Below the pieces are notes generated by a model. That model made no database searches. It was not told the origin of the DNA and saw only the letters and a program-made list of their open reading frames with translations. A program made the translations under genes and the position numbers. This document shows positions 17,202 through 26,331 of a stretch of DNA of 64,000 bases, one piece after another; position 1 is the stretch's first letter; every line of letters starts with the position of its first letter. Origin of the DNA: Mycolicibacterium chubuense NBB4 (GTDB lineage: Bacteria; Actinomycetota; Actinomycetes; Mycobacteriales; Mycobacteriaceae); contig NC_018027.1 in the NCBI RefSeq assembly GCF_000266905.1, positions 4,216,001-4,280,000 of the forward strand. Direction: 5' to 3'.

Positions 17202-18056
17202 TCAGCCCGCCAGGTTGAAGTTGCCGGACCGGCCGTAGACGGCGAGCGAGAGCATCACCAGGACGAACGCCGACACGATCAGCGACGACCGCACCGCGCG
17301 CCCGACGGCCTCCCCCACCCCGGCCGGCCCGCCGCGTGCGGTGTAGCCGTAGTAGGTGTGGACGAGCATGATGATCACCGACAGGGCGATGCACTGCCCG
17401 AAGGACCACATCAGGTCGGTGGGGTTGAGGAACGTCTTGAAGTAGTGGTCGTAGACGCCGGTCGATTGACCGTAGAGAACGGTCGTCCCGAACCGCGCGG
17501 CCCAGAACGCCATCAGCACACCCACGCAGTAGAGCGGGATCACGACGAGGAACCCCGCGATCACCCGGCTCGAGGCGAGGAACGCGATGGAGCGGATCCC
17601 CATCACCTCCAGCGCGTCGATCTCCTCGTTGATCCGCATCGCGCCCAGCTGTGCGGTGGCGCCGGCGCCGATGGTGGCCGACAGGGCGATGGCGGTGGTG
17701 GCCGGTGCGATGAGGCGCACGTTGAAGTAGGCCGACACGAACCCAGTCAGCGCCTCCACGCCGAGCTGGGAGAAGTCGTTGTAGCCCTGCACCGCCACCA
17801 GTGCGCCGGTGGTCACGGTCAAGAAGCCGACGATTGCGACCGTCCCGCCGATCACGATGAGCGCCCCCGCCCCGAGCCCCATCTGGGCGATGATCCGGAT
17901 CAACTCGACGCTGTAGTGAGTGAAGACGTAGCCGACGGAGCGCAGGGTGCGGCCGTAGAACTTCGTCTGCACACCGATGCGGTTCCAGGGGTCGGCGACG
18001 GTGCGGAATCGGCTTTTCAGCCACGGGAACTGGGAATGAGGCCTCGAGACTGTCAT
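17202..18056 (-). CDS. yrbEB: YrbEB, Mce transporter permease (MlaE family)
   Basis: A 284-residue integral membrane permease of the MlaE/DUF140 family. Key segments are GALIVIGGTVAIVGFLTVTTGAL, the EEIDALEVMGI coupling motif near residue 150 (contact point for the ATPase) and the C-terminal VSAFVLVMLSLAVYG helix. It forms the inner-membrane channel with YrbEA. The start overlaps the yrbEA stop by 4 bp. Confidence 0.94.
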   Translation of the reverse strand: MTVSRPHSQFPWLKSRFRTVADPWNRIGVQTKFYGRTLRSVGYVFTHYSVELIRIIAQMGLGAGALIVIGGTVAIVGFLTVTTGALVAVQGYNDFSQLGVEALTGFVSAYFNVRLIAPATTAIALSATIGAGATAQLGAMRINEEIDALEVMGIRSIAFLASSRVIAGFLVVIPLYCVGVLMAFWAARFGTTVLYGQSTGVYDHYFKTFLNPTDLMWSFGQCIALSVIIMLVHTYYGYTARGGPAGVGEAVGRAVRSSLIVSAFVLVMLSLAVYGRSGNFNLAG

Positions 18057-18820
18057 TGCACGACCTTGATCGCGACCGCGGTGGCGACGATGTTGATCGC
18101 GAACAGCGCCATGAACGTGAACACCACGGTCTCGTTCACGGCGTTGCCCACACCGGCTGGGCCCCCACGCACGGAAATCCCCTTGTAGCAGGCGATCAGG
18201 CCGGCCGACAGGCCGAACAACGCGGCCTTCACCAGCGCGATGACCACGTCGGTGGCCCCGACGATCAGGGTGAGTCCGGCCACGAACGCACCGGGCGACA
18301 CGTGCTGGATGTAGACGACGAAGAGGTAGGCGCCGGAGAGTCCGACGAGGATGACGGTGGCAGACAGGGCCAGCGAGACCACGGTGGCGGCCAGCACCCG
18401 GGGCACCACAAGCGCCTGAATGGGATTGATGCCCATCACCCGCAACGCATCGAGTTCCTCACGGATCGTCCGCGCCCCCAGGTCGGCGCACATGGCGGTG
18501 GCGCCGGCGCCGGCGACCACCAGAACCGTGACGATCGGCCCGATCTGGCGCACCGTGCCGAGCGAGGCGCCGGTGCCGGAGAAGTCGGAGGCTCCGATCT
18601 CGGTCAGCAGGATGGTCTCGATGAACGTGAGCAAGACGGTGTAGGGAATGGTCAACAACAGCGTCGGCAGAATCGACACCCGCGCGACGAACCACGACTG
18701 CGACAGGAACTCACGCCATGCGAAGGGCGGCTTGAACATCCATACGAAGGTGTCGAGCGCCATCGAATAGAAGCCGCCGAAGGCACGCACCGGCTTGACG
18801 ATGGCGTTCATGGCGACCAT
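18053..18820 (-). CDS. yrbEA: YrbEA, Mce transporter permease (MlaE family)
   Basis: The first gene of the mce operon, a 255-residue MlaE-type permease. It has IREELDALRVMGINPIQALV, the ATPase-coupling motif, and five hydrophobic segments such as IVTVLVVAGAGATAMCA and VVFTFMALFAINIVATAVAI. The ATG at 18820 has GTGAGGG about 8 nt upstream; the ATG at 18811 is an alternative. The operon promoter should lie in the 211 bp between this gene and the upstream tetR, which contains a perfect palindrome. Confidence 0.94.
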   Translation of the reverse strand: MVAMNAIVKPVRAFGGFYSMALDTFVWMFKPPFAWREFLSQSWFVARVSILPTLLLTIPYTVLLTFIETILLTEIGASDFSGTGASLGTVRQIGPIVTVLVVAGAGATAMCADLGARTIREELDALRVMGINPIQALVVPRVLAATVVSLALSATVILVGLSGAYLFVVYIQHVSPGAFVAGLTLIVGATDVVIALVKAALFGLSAGLIACYKGISVRGGPAGVGNAVNETVVFTFMALFAINIVATAVAIKVVQ

Positions 18821-18881
18821 GGGTCGGCCCTCACCTCGTGCTCTCCAATGCCATAGGCCGGCGACCTTCCCACAACCCAGT

Positions 18882-18900
18882 CACACCCGTCACGGGTGTG
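18882..18900. promoter_or_regulatory. Perfect 19-bp palindrome upstream of the mce operon
   Basis: CACACCCGT-C-ACGGGTGTG is an exact inverted repeat with 9-bp arms and a single central base. It lies 62 bp upstream of yrbEA and downstream of the tetR stop codon. Such symmetry near a promoter fits a TetR-type operator, and the adjacent TetR is the natural candidate; binding is inferred. Confidence 0.6.
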
Positions 18901-19031
18901 GCTGAGGTTACACACGGCCGGACGCCTGAGCACCGGATATCGACAATTTGCTGGTGGGCAACCGGGCCCCTGGTTCGGTGACCATCGGCCCTTGCGAGCG
19001 GCCCCGAACGGTGCGTCTGCCGGTCGGCCGC

Positions 19032-19637
19032 TCAAGCAGGCCGCACCGCCCCGACTGCCCGCAGTGCGAAGTCGAGCACCCAGCCCTGGGCTTGTTTGAC
19101 GGCCTGCAGGTCGTCGGGCGCCTGCGTGGACAGGACCCGGCTGAGGACGGCGCTGATCGCCACGGCGTCGGCGTCTGGTTCGGCCAGCGGGAAGGATCCG
19201 TCGCGGCGACCACGCCGGAGGATCGCGATCAGTGAGCGCTCCCGGTGCTCGTGCGCGCAGCCGCGGATCTCGCGGTAGCCCCGGGCGGCCCGCACCTCAT
19301 CGGAGTCGACGACGGCCATGACCGTTCGCTGGTGCGGCTCGGTCACCATGGTGAACATCTCGCCGACCCACTCCGCGAGCTGATCGGCGGGCTCGCCGAC
19401 CGCCTCGTCGGCGATCCGGTCCAGCCTGGCGGCCAGGGCATCGCACTCCCGGCGCAGCAGCGCCAGGAACAGGTCGTCCTTGGACCCGAAGTGCCGATAG
19501 AACGCCCTGCTGGACACCCCGGCGCGCCGCAAGATCGTCGTCACCGGGATGGGGGCGGTGTGCGGCTCGGATAGGCAGCAGTACGCGGCCTCGATGATGT
19601 TCCGACGTTCGGCATCGTGCCCGGACTCATTTTGCAC
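19032..19637 (-). CDS. TetR family transcriptional regulator
   Basis: A regulator of about 201 residues. The N-terminal helix-turn-helix reads IIEAAYCCLSE, PVTTILRRAGVSSRAFYRHF, GSKDDLFLALL; the C-terminal ligand-binding domain is all-helical with no recognised subfamily signature. GTG codons at 19637 and 19658 are both plausible starts; the longer open frame to 19820 would run into the divergent hydrolase. The region 19638-19737 is AT-rich for this genome and should hold the divergent promoters. Being directly upstream of the mce operon on the same strand, it may control that operon and itself. Confidence 0.85.
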   Translation of the reverse strand: MQNESGHDAERRNIIEAAYCCLSEPHTAPIPVTTILRRAGVSSRAFYRHFGSKDDLFLALLRRECDALAARLDRIADEAVGEPADQLAEWVGEMFTMVTEPHQRTVMAVVDSDEVRAARGYREIRGCAHEHRERSLIAILRRGRRDGSFPLAEPDADAVAISAVLSRVLSTQAPDDLQAVKQAQGWVLDFALRAVGAVRPA

Positions 19638-19737
19638 AAACGAAAATATTAGGGTCACGGGTGCCCCGCCGGACCCGGGATCGCGAGAGAACCTCCGCTC
19701 GGTAACGTGACGCCCGGGGTTAGCCGAGAGGACGCCA

Positions 19738-20601
19738 GTGACCAGCGAGCCGAACACCACGACCTTCCGTGGCTCCGATGATCTGAACCTGGTCGCCGAC
19801 GAATGGAACAACCCGGCCACGACCGAGGGGTTCGATGAGTCTCGCCCGTCGGTGCTGATGCTGCACGGCGGCGGCCAGAACCGGTTCTCCTGGAAGAAGA
19901 CCGGGCAGATCCTCGCCTCCGAGGGCTTTCATGTGGTCGCCCTGGACAGTCGCGGCCACGGCGACAGCGATCGCTCGCCGGACGCCACCTACACCGTCGA
20001 GGCCCTGTGCGCCGACACGCTGCGCGTTCTCGACCAGATCGGGCGGCCGACGGTGCTCATCGGGGCCAGCATGGGCGGCTTGACCGGCATCCTCGCGGCG
20101 CGGGAGGCCGGGCCCGAGAAGGTGATCCGGCTGGTGCTCGTCGACGTCGTGCCGCGCTACGAGAAGGACGGCAGCGCCCGCATCCGGGACTTCATGTTCA
20201 GCCATGTGCACGGATTCGACTCCCTGGAGCAGGCCGCCGAGGCGGTCGCCGCGTACCTTCCCCACCGCACCAAGCCGCGCAGCCCCGAGGGACTGAAGAA
20301 GAACCTGCGCCACCGCAACGGCCGGTGGTACTGGCACTGGGACCCAGCGTTTCTGACCAAGCCCGCCGAGGATCCGTTCCTGCGGGTGGAGTTGCTCGAA
20401 CGGGCCGCCATCGAGCTGACGATCCCGATCCTGCTGATTCGCGGCAAACTGTCCGACGTGGTCAGTGCCGAAGCGGTCGCCGACTTCCTCGACAAGGTGC
20501 CGAGCGCCGAATTCGTCGAGCTGTCCGGGGCGGGACACACCGCGGCCGGTGATGACAACGACGCGTTCTCCGAAGTCGTCGTCCAGTTCGTCTCCCGTTG
20601 A
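19738..20601 (+). CDS. Alpha/beta hydrolase
   Basis: A 287-residue alpha/beta-fold hydrolase starting at a GTG preceded by GAGAGGAC. The oxyanion region LMLHGGGQNRFSW, DSRGHGDSDRS, the nucleophile elbow GASMGGLTG (Ser), the acid in the VSAEAVADF region and the catalytic His in SGAGHTAAGDDND are in the order expected for the family. It is divergent from tetR. Esterase, epoxide hydrolase or C-C hydrolase activity all fit the fold; no substrate can be assigned. It is followed after 26 bp by the large fusion gene, probably in the same transcript. Confidence 0.88.
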   Translation: MTSEPNTTTFRGSDDLNLVADEWNNPATTEGFDESRPSVLMLHGGGQNRFSWKKTGQILASEGFHVVALDSRGHGDSDRSPDATYTVEALCADTLRVLDQIGRPTVLIGASMGGLTGILAAREAGPEKVIRLVLVDVVPRYEKDGSARIRDFMFSHVHGFDSLEQAAEAVAAYLPHRTKPRSPEGLKKNLRHRNGRWYWHWDPAFLTKPAEDPFLRVELLERAAIELTIPILLIRGKLSDVVSAEAVADFLDKVPSAEFVELSGAGHTAAGDDNDAFSEVVVQFVSR

Positions 20602-20627
20602 GATCGTCTGACAAACGGTAGACCGGC

Positions 20628-23561
20628 ATGACCCCCGAGCATCACACCGCAGGCTTCAACTTCCTGACGCAGCCCGAACTTCCCGCACCCCGCGTGACCG
20701 AGGCACAGGCCCGCGACATCCTGTCGGCCCATTACGGCATCACGGCACGCGCCGCGTCGCTGGGCAGCCAGCAGGACAAGAACTTCCTCGTGACCGACGG
20801 CGACGGCACCGTGGCCGGGGTGCTGAAGGTCGCCAACCCGGCGTTCACGGCGGTCGAACTGCAGGCCCAGGACGCAGCGGCCGCGTTGATCGCCGAGCTG
20901 GAGCCGACACTGCGGGTCGCCGTTCCTCTCGACAACACCGCGGGCGAGAAGTGCACGGCGATCGACGGTTTGGTCGACGGCACCGCCTACGTCCGGCTGC
21001 TGCGCTGGCTTCCGGGCGGGACACTGCTCGAAACTGGCTATCTGACCCCCGCGGCCGTCGGTGCCCTCGGCGACGTCGCCGGGCGGGTCAGCCGCGCGCT
21101 CGAAGACTTCACCCACCCAGGTCTGGACCGAATCCTGCAGTGGGACCTGCGTTTCGGCAAGGACGTGGTCGACGCGCTCAGCTCACACATCGCCGACACC
21201 GAGCTGCGACGCCGAGTCGAGACGGCCGCGCACGAGGCGTGGGCACGGATCACCCCGCTGGACGACGCGTTGCCGCGGCAGGCCGCCCACATCGACCTGA
21301 CGGACGCCAACGTGGTGGTGTCACCCGATTCCCGCGCGCCCCGGCCCGACGGGATCATCGACTTCGGCGACCTGTCGTACACGTGGGCCGTGTCGGAACT
21401 GGCGATCACCGCGTCCTCGGTGCTCGGGCACCCCGGCGCGGAGCTCACCTCGGTGCTCCCCGCGATCCGCGCCTTCCACGCGGTGCGGCCGCTGACCGAC
21501 GAGGAGGCACAGACTCTGTGGCCCATGCTGGTGCTGCGCACCGCGGTGCTGATCGCCAGCGGAGCCCAGCAGTCGGTCCTCGATCCGGACAACGAGTACG
21601 TCACCAATCAGTCCGACGCCGAGCGGCAGATGTTCGACATCGCGACGTCGATACCGATGGATGTGATGAGCGCAGTCGTCACGGCCGCTCTCCGGCCCGC
21701 GCTGCCTGTAGACCCGGTGCCCGTGGCGGCGCCGCTGATCTGCGCCGATCCGGCCACGACCGTGACGCTGGACCTGTCCACCACCTCCGACGTCTACGAC
21801 GACGCCTTCGACGCCGCCGGCGTTCTGTCCGCCGGCGTGGAGGACGAATCCGCCGTGGCGGCGCTGCGCGCCGGCGCGTCCGCGGTGATCACCCGCTACG
21901 GCGAGGCCAGGCTCAGCCGGGCACCGCGCTTGAGCCAGGACAGCCCCGATGTCGTCGCGACCGGCGTCAGCGTGTGGACGGCCGACGACACCGTCGTGGC
22001 GGCTCCGTGGGACGGCGACGTCGACGTGGACGGCGGCTCGATCACGCTGCACGGCAAGGATTTCGAGCTCACTCTCAGCGGGGCGACGGCCTCCTCGACC
22101 GGCGCGGCGCGGGCCGGCGAGCCGGTGGCGCGCGCGACCGGCCGTATCGAGCTCGCGGTGCGTCCGGCCGGGGCGCCCGTCGCGCCGGCGTTCACCCGCG
22201 CCGACCTCGCGCCGGGCTGGCTGGCGCATACCCGAGACCCGCGCCCGCTGCTGGGCCTGGCGCCGCTGGAGATCCACCCCCACGGCGACCTGATCAGCCG
22301 CAGGCACGCGAGTTTCGCGGCGGTGCAGGAGTTCTACTACCGCAGACCGCCGCAGATCGAGCGGGGCCGCCGCCATCATCTGATGTCCACAGCGGGACGC
22401 AGCTACCTCGACATGGTCAACAACGTCACCGTCCTGGGCCACGCCCACCCTCGCATCGCCGCTGTCGCGTCCCGTCAGCTGCGTCGCCTCAACACGAATT
22501 CGCGGTTCAACTACGAGGCCGTCGTCGAGTTCAGCGAGCGTCTGGCGGCGCTGCTCCCCGACCCGCTCGACACGGTGTTCCTCGTCAATTCCGGCTCGGA
22601 GGCCAGCGATCTGGCGATCCGGCTGGCGACGGCGGCGACGGGGCGACGAGACGTGGTCGCCGTCCGCGAGGCTTACCACGGGTGGACCTACGGCACCGAC
22701 GCGGTGTCGACCTCGACGGCCGACAATCCGAATGCGCTTGCCACGCGGCCTGATTGGGTGCACACCGTCGAGTCGCCGAACAGCTTCCGCGGCAAGCACC
22801 GCGGCGCCGAGGCGCACCGCTACGCCGGCGAGGCGGTCGTCCAGATCGAGGCGATGATCGCCGAGGGCCGGGCGCCGGCGGCGTTCATCTGCGAGAGCGT
22901 GTACGGCAACGCCGGCGGCATGGCGTTGCCGGACGGCTATCTGCAGCAGGTGTACACGGCGGTCCGGGCGGGCGGCGGCTTGGCGATCTCGGACGAGGTG
23001 CAGGTCGGCTACGGCCGCCTCGGCGACTGGTTCTGGGGTTTCCAGCAGCAGGGCGCCGTGCCCGACATCGTCTCGGTCGCCAAGGCGATGGGCAACGGCT
23101 ACCCCCTCGGGGCCGTCATCACGAGTCGCGCGGTGGCCGAAGCCTTTTCCAGCCAGGGCTACTTCTTCTCCTCCACCGGCGGGAGTCCGCTGTCGTGCGC
23201 GATCGGTATGACGGTGCTCGACGTGCTGACTGAGGAGCACTTGCAGGACAACGCGCGTCGCGTCGGCGGTCATCTCAAGGCCAGACTGACCGAGCTGAGT
23301 GACCGGCATCCCCTTGTGGGCACGGTGCACGGCTTCGGCCTCTACCTCGGTGTCGAAATGATCCGCGATGCGGACACCTTGGAGCCGGCGCCCGAGGAGA
23401 CGGCGGCGATCTGCGATCGGATGCTCGAGTTGGGCGTGGTCATCCAGCCGACCGGTGACCACCTGAACATCCTGAAGACCAAGCCGCCGTTGTGCATCGA
23501 CGTCGACGGCGCGGACTTCTACGTCGACACGCTCGACCGGGTGCTGACCGAGGGCTGGTAG
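20628..23561 (+). CDS. APH-type kinase / beta-domain / class III aminotransferase fusion
   Basis: A 977-residue three-part protein. Residues about 30-330 form an aminoglycoside-phosphotransferase-like kinase with catalytic loop HIDLTDANV near residue 220 and metal-binding IIDFGD near 245. Residues about 440-530 look like an M23-peptidase/lipoyl-type beta domain (APWDGDVDVDGG, HGKDFELTLSGA) without obvious catalytic His. From about 560 to the end is a PLP class III aminotransferase with NSGSEASDLAIRLA, AISDEVQVGYGRLG (Asp789) and SVAKAMGNG with the PLP lysine Lys819. The same combination is known in bacteria; its human relatives are hydroxylysine kinase and ethanolamine-phosphate/phosphohydroxylysine phospho-lyase. 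That suggests it phosphorylates an amino alcohol and then eliminates the phosphate. The exact substrate is open. Confidence 0.85.
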   Translation: MTPEHHTAGFNFLTQPELPAPRVTEAQARDILSAHYGITARAASLGSQQDKNFLVTDGDGTVAGVLKVANPAFTAVELQAQDAAAALIAELEPTLRVAVPLDNTAGEKCTAIDGLVDGTAYVRLLRWLPGGTLLETGYLTPAAVGALGDVAGRVSRALEDFTHPGLDRILQWDLRFGKDVVDALSSHIADTELRRRVETAAHEAWARITPLDDALPRQAAHIDLTDANVVVSPDSRAPRPDGIIDFGDLSYTWAVSELAITASSVLGHPGAELTSVLPAIRAFHAVRPLTDEEAQTLWPMLVLRTAVLIASGAQQSVLDPDNEYVTNQSDAERQMFDIATSIPMDVMSAVVTAALRPALPVDPVPVAAPLICADPATTVTLDLSTTSDVYDDAFDAAGVLSAGVEDESAVAALRAGASAVITRYGEARLSRAPRLSQDSPDVVATGVSVWTADDTVVAAPWDGDVDVDGGSITLHGKDFELTLSGATASSTGAARAGEPVARATGRIELAVRPAGAPVAPAFTRADLAPGWLAHTRDPRPLLGLAPLEIHPHGDLISRRHASFAAVQEFYYRRPPQIERGRRHHLMSTAGRSYLDMVNNVTVLGHAHPRIAAVASRQLRRLNTNSRFNYEAVVEFSERLAALLPDPLDTVFLVNSGSEASDLAIRLATAATGRRDVVAVREAYHGWTYGTDAVSTSTADNPNALATRPDWVHTVESPNSFRGKHRGAEAHRYAGEAVVQIEAMIAEGRAPAAFICESVYGNAGGMALPDGYLQQVYTAVRAGGGLAISDEVQVGYGRLGDWFWGFQQQGAVPDIVSVAKAMGNGYPLGAVITSRAVAEAFSSQGYFFSSTGGSPLSCAIGMTVLDVLTEEHLQDNARRVGGHLKARLTELSDRHPLVGTVHGFGLYLGVEMIRDADTLEPAPEETAAICDRMLELGVVIQPTGDHLNILKTKPPLCIDVDGADFYVDTLDRVLTEGW

Positions 23562-24500
23562 CTACGCGAGCAGAGGCACCGTGTCGAGGCGATCGTCGGT
23601 CAGGATCTCGAACATCGCGCGCCGGCTGACCAGCTCGGCGCGCTCGAAAGCCTTGCCCGCGACCTGAAGCCGGCAGTGCGCGATCGCGGAGTTGTAGCAG
23701 TACTTGACCCCGCCGTGGGTGTCGCCGTAGGTCAGCCCGATCACGTCGGCGGGTACGGTGCTGATCTCGCCCTCGATCATCCGGTCGCCGGCCCGGGCGC
23801 CGAACGTCCACGTGAACGGGGCGTAGCGGGCGTGGGACTGGAAGCTCCCGCCGATGGTTCGCACGGCGAACTCTTGACCGGCGTGGCGAAACACGAACAG
23901 GGTCACGCCGGGCAGCAGCAGCGGGCCCAGCGCCGCGCGGGCCGTGACGATCTCGAGCGTGGATTCCGGGGCGTTGTCGAATCCGCACACCTGCCCGTAG
24001 GCGTAGGCAGGGGTGTGGCGGGTGCCCCAGTTGTGGTTGACGCTACCTGTCCAACCGTCCACCTCGATCCCGGCGCCGCCGATCTCGATCCGTCCGTCGA
24101 ACCGGGCCTTCGGCTGGCGGACAAGGGTCTTGGCGGTCGGGAAGCGCGCGGTGTACAGGCGATCGGACAGCACCCGGACCGGGTCGCCGTCGCCAGGGCT
24201 GATGGTCAGGTGCCACCGCGCCGCATCATCGAGGGCCCCGTGCGCAGCGGTGTCGTCGAGAGTGGTGGTGGCGATTCGTGCGGTCCATTCGTCGTATCGG
24301 AAGTCCGCCGTCCCGATCGGGAACTCGTGCTTGAGGGCGCGGGGCCCGTCGGTATCGAAGACCATGAGCCACACGTCGGCACTGGGCTCCCCGCCGGTGG
24401 GGACAAGCACGGTCTCCCGCAGCCACAGCGCGCGATCGGCATGCGGATCGTTCGCTCGGATGAAGCGGCTCTCGTAGTAGGGGGCCTGTGGAATCGTCAC
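23562..24500 (-). CDS. Conserved protein with HNWG motif (AttH/tocopherol-cyclase-like fold)
   Basis: A 312-residue protein from the GTG at 24500; longer frames run through the divergent cyclase gene. It is rich in beta-strand-like alternation and holds [20 protein letters not shown] and [13 protein letters not shown], the sort of HNWG motif seen in AttH/CrtC-like and tocopherol-cyclase-like lipocalin-type barrels, which bind or modify isoprenoid-like lipids. No catalytic residues can be named. It ends base-to-base against the fusion gene on the other strand and starts 25 bp from the cyclase gene. Function unknown; fold assignment is tentative. Confidence 0.7.
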   Translation of the reverse strand: MTIPQAPYYESRFIRANDPHADRALWLRETVLVPTGGEPSADVWLMVFDTDGPRALKHEFPIGTADFRYDEWTARIATTTLDDTAAHGALDDAARWHLTISPGDGDPVRVLSDRLYTARFPTAKTLVRQPKARFDGRIEIGGAGIEVDGWTGSVNHNWGTRHTPAYAYGQVCGFDNAPESTLEIVTARAALGPLLLPGVTLFVFRHAGQEFAVRTIGGSFQSHARYAPFTWTFGARAGDRMIEGEISTVPADVIGLTYGDTHGGVKYCYNSAIAHCRLQVAGKAFERAELVSRRAMFEILTDDRLDTVPLLA

Positions 24501-24525
24501 CCGACCAGCATCCAATACTGGACCC

Positions 24526-25329
24526 GTGACAGGTGTGCAGATCGCGTTGTGTGTGCTGGGGGTGGTCGCGGTCGGTGAGGCGATCGCCCTCGCGGTGCTG
24601 ACGCAGCGAATGAGGTCGGCGCAGAACGAGGCCGACGAGTTGCGCCGCCGGCTCGACACCCGCCAGATGCTGGTGTCGGGCGGGACGAAGGCCGTCAAGA
24701 CGGTGTGGCAGACCGCCAACATCCTGCGCCGCGACGGGCTCGGGGCCGCCGTCCGCTCATCGATCGAGGAGCTCGCCGACTGGGCCGAGGTCGAACGTCC
24801 CGACCTGGCGCGGCTGGCGCCGGGGGGCCGCGTGGCGATCATGTTCTCCGACATCGAGGAGTCGACCGCCCTCAACGAACGGCTCGGCGACCGGGCATAC
24901 GTGCGGCTGATCGGCAAGCACGACAAGTCCGTGCGCCGACACGTCGACGAACACGACGGCTACGTGGTCAAGAGTCAGGGCGACGGATTCATGGTGGCCT
25001 TCAGCCGGCCCGAGCAGGCCGTTCGCTGCTCGATGGCTATCCAGCGGGGACTTCTCAAGCGCAGCAACGGGATTCGGGTCCGGATCGGCATCCACTCCGG
25101 CAAGTCGGTGCTCCGCGGCGATGACCTGTTCGGCCGCAACGTCGCCATGGCCGCCCGGGTGGCCGCCGCGGCCGACGGCGGCGAGATCCTGGTCAGCGAG
25201 GCGGTGCGGGACGCGGTCGACGGCAGCGCCGACTGCGGGGACATCGCGTTCACCGACGAGCGCGCAGTGCAGTTCAAGGGCTTCTCCGGCTCGCACACGG
25301 TGTACTCCGTTGACGTGATCGACGACTAG
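24526..25329 (+). CDS. Membrane-anchored class III adenylate/guanylate cyclase
   Basis: A 267-residue protein: one N-terminal membrane helix ([19 protein letters not shown]), a short coiled-coil-like linker with [18 protein letters not shown], and a class III cyclase catalytic domain from about residue 100. Both metal-binding aspartates appear, in [17 protein letters not shown] and [13 protein letters not shown], and the transition-state Asn/Arg in [17 protein letters not shown]; a helix ending [15 protein letters not shown] closes the domain. It should make cAMP (or cGMP) as a homodimer at the membrane. No sensory domain is attached. Mycobacteria carry many such cyclases. Confidence 0.9.
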   Translation: MTGVQIALCVLGVVAVGEAIALAVLTQRMRSAQNEADELRRRLDTRQMLVSGGTKAVKTVWQTANILRRDGLGAAVRSSIEELADWAEVERPDLARLAPGGRVAIMFSDIEESTALNERLGDRAYVRLIGKHDKSVRRHVDEHDGYVVKSQGDGFMVAFSRPEQAVRCSMAIQRGLLKRSNGIRVRIGIHSGKSVLRGDDLFGRNVAMAARVAAAADGGEILVSEAVRDAVDGSADCGDIAFTDERAVQFKGFSGSHTVYSVDVIDD

Positions 25330-25517
25330 GTCGCTCGACCGCCGTGCTCGGCGTCGGCGAGTCGCTGGTGCAGGCGCGCGCGGATGTCGTCGGCAGTGTA
25401 GGAGTTGCGGCGACGCTGGTCGCGGGCGACCAGCACGCCACCGGCGACCACACCGGCAACGCCGGCGAGACCGACCCACTTGTAGATCCCCCACTTAGCT
25501 CGCCTCTTTCGCTGCAT
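25326..25517 (-). CDS. Small membrane protein, 63 residues
   Basis: A short gene starting at the ATG at 25517 ([15 protein letters not shown]). It has a basic N-terminus, one helix [17 protein letters not shown] and a hydrophilic C-terminus ([20 protein letters not shown]). Its stop overlaps that of the convergent cyclase gene through the shared CTAG, and its start is 23-26 bp from the divergent papain-like gene. The dense packing on both sides and sensible protein composition argue that it is real. Function unknown. Confidence 0.72.
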   Translation of the reverse strand: MQRKRRAKWGIYKWVGLAGVAGVVAGGVLVARDQRRRNSYTADDIRARLHQRLADAEHGGRAT

Positions 25518-25540
25518 CCCCTGAGTTTGCCTAAGCTGCC

Positions 25541-26236
25541 GTGATGGAGCCAAGCACGGTGACCCTCGAGCGCGCGCTGGACCAGACCCGCACCGGTGAC
25601 ATCTGGTTGTTCCGCGGCCATTCCGGTCCCGACCGGGCGATCCAGTCGATGACCAACAGCCCGGTCAATCACGTCGGCATGACGGTCGCGATCGACGATC
25701 TGCCGCCCCTGATCTGGCATGCCGAACTCGGCGACAAACTTCTCGACCTGTGGGCCGGATCCCACCACCGCGGCGTACAGCTCAACGATCTGCGCCAGGC
25801 CGTCGAGCGGTGGATCCACAGCTACGACCAGCGGTGCTGGCTTCGTCAGCTGACGCCGCACGCGAGTCGGGAGCAGGAGGACCGGATGCTGCGTGTCATC
25901 GCGAAGATGGACGGCACCCCGTTCCCGTCCACGGCCCGGTTGACCGGGCGCTGGTTACGCGGCCGCATCCCGGTGGTCAGCGACTTCACCCGCGGTATCC
26001 CGTTCGTGCACAGGAAGGTTCGGGAGTCCGCCGAAAGGCGCAAAGCCGTCAAGACCGGCGCCGGCCTGCAGACCGCATACTGTGCCGAGACCGTCGCGAT
26101 CACGTACGAGGAGATGGGGCTGCTGACGACGGAGAAGCACTTCAACTGGTTCGATCCGGGCTCCTTCTGGAGCGGTGACAGCCTGCCGCTGGCGCAGGGG
26201 TACCGCCTCGGTGCGGAGATAGCCGTCCTCGCCTGA
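25541..26236 (+). CDS. Permuted papain-like (YiiX/NlpC-P60-type) cysteine hydrolase
   Basis: A 231-residue protein with the circularly permuted papain-like arrangement: an early GDIWLFRGHSG, then His in SPVNHVGMTVAI, and the nucleophile Cys late, in QTAYCAETVAITYEEMGLL. In this family the order His-then-Cys is the hallmark; members cleave amide or ester bonds, possibly in cell-wall peptides or lipidated substrates. No signal peptide is visible, so a cytosolic or membrane-peripheral role is likely. Start is GTG at 25541 or the adjacent in-frame ATG at 25544. Confidence 0.8.
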   Translation: MMEPSTVTLERALDQTRTGDIWLFRGHSGPDRAIQSMTNSPVNHVGMTVAIDDLPPLIWHAELGDKLLDLWAGSHHRGVQLNDLRQAVERWIHSYDQRCWLRQLTPHASREQEDRMLRVIAKMDGTPFPSTARLTGRWLRGRIPVVSDFTRGIPFVHRKVRESAERRKAVKTGAGLQTAYCAETVAITYEEMGLLTTEKHFNWFDPGSFWSGDSLPLAQGYRLGAEIAVLA

Positions 26237-26261
26237 TCGGCGAAACGCCGCCGCAGATCAC

Positions 26262-26295
26262 GGGATCACCAGCGAGGAAGTGTTTTGCTGATCCC
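26262..26295 (+). terminator. Possible hairpin terminator
   Basis: GGGATCA-cc-AGC pairs with GCTGATCCC around a 13-base loop ending in TTTT, 25 bp after the papain-like gene stop. There is no T-run after the stem, as is common in mycobacteria, so a terminator role is only suggested. Confidence 0.35.
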
Positions 26296-26331
26296 AGCAG
26301 ACGCATTCGGCGCCAGCGAGGGAGTGCAGGT

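Noticed and set aside
21321..23462. A 713-codon minus-strand frame inside the kinase-aminotransferase fusion
   Set aside because: Composition is Arg/His/Asp-rich without domains, whereas the plus-strand frame has complete catalytic motifs.
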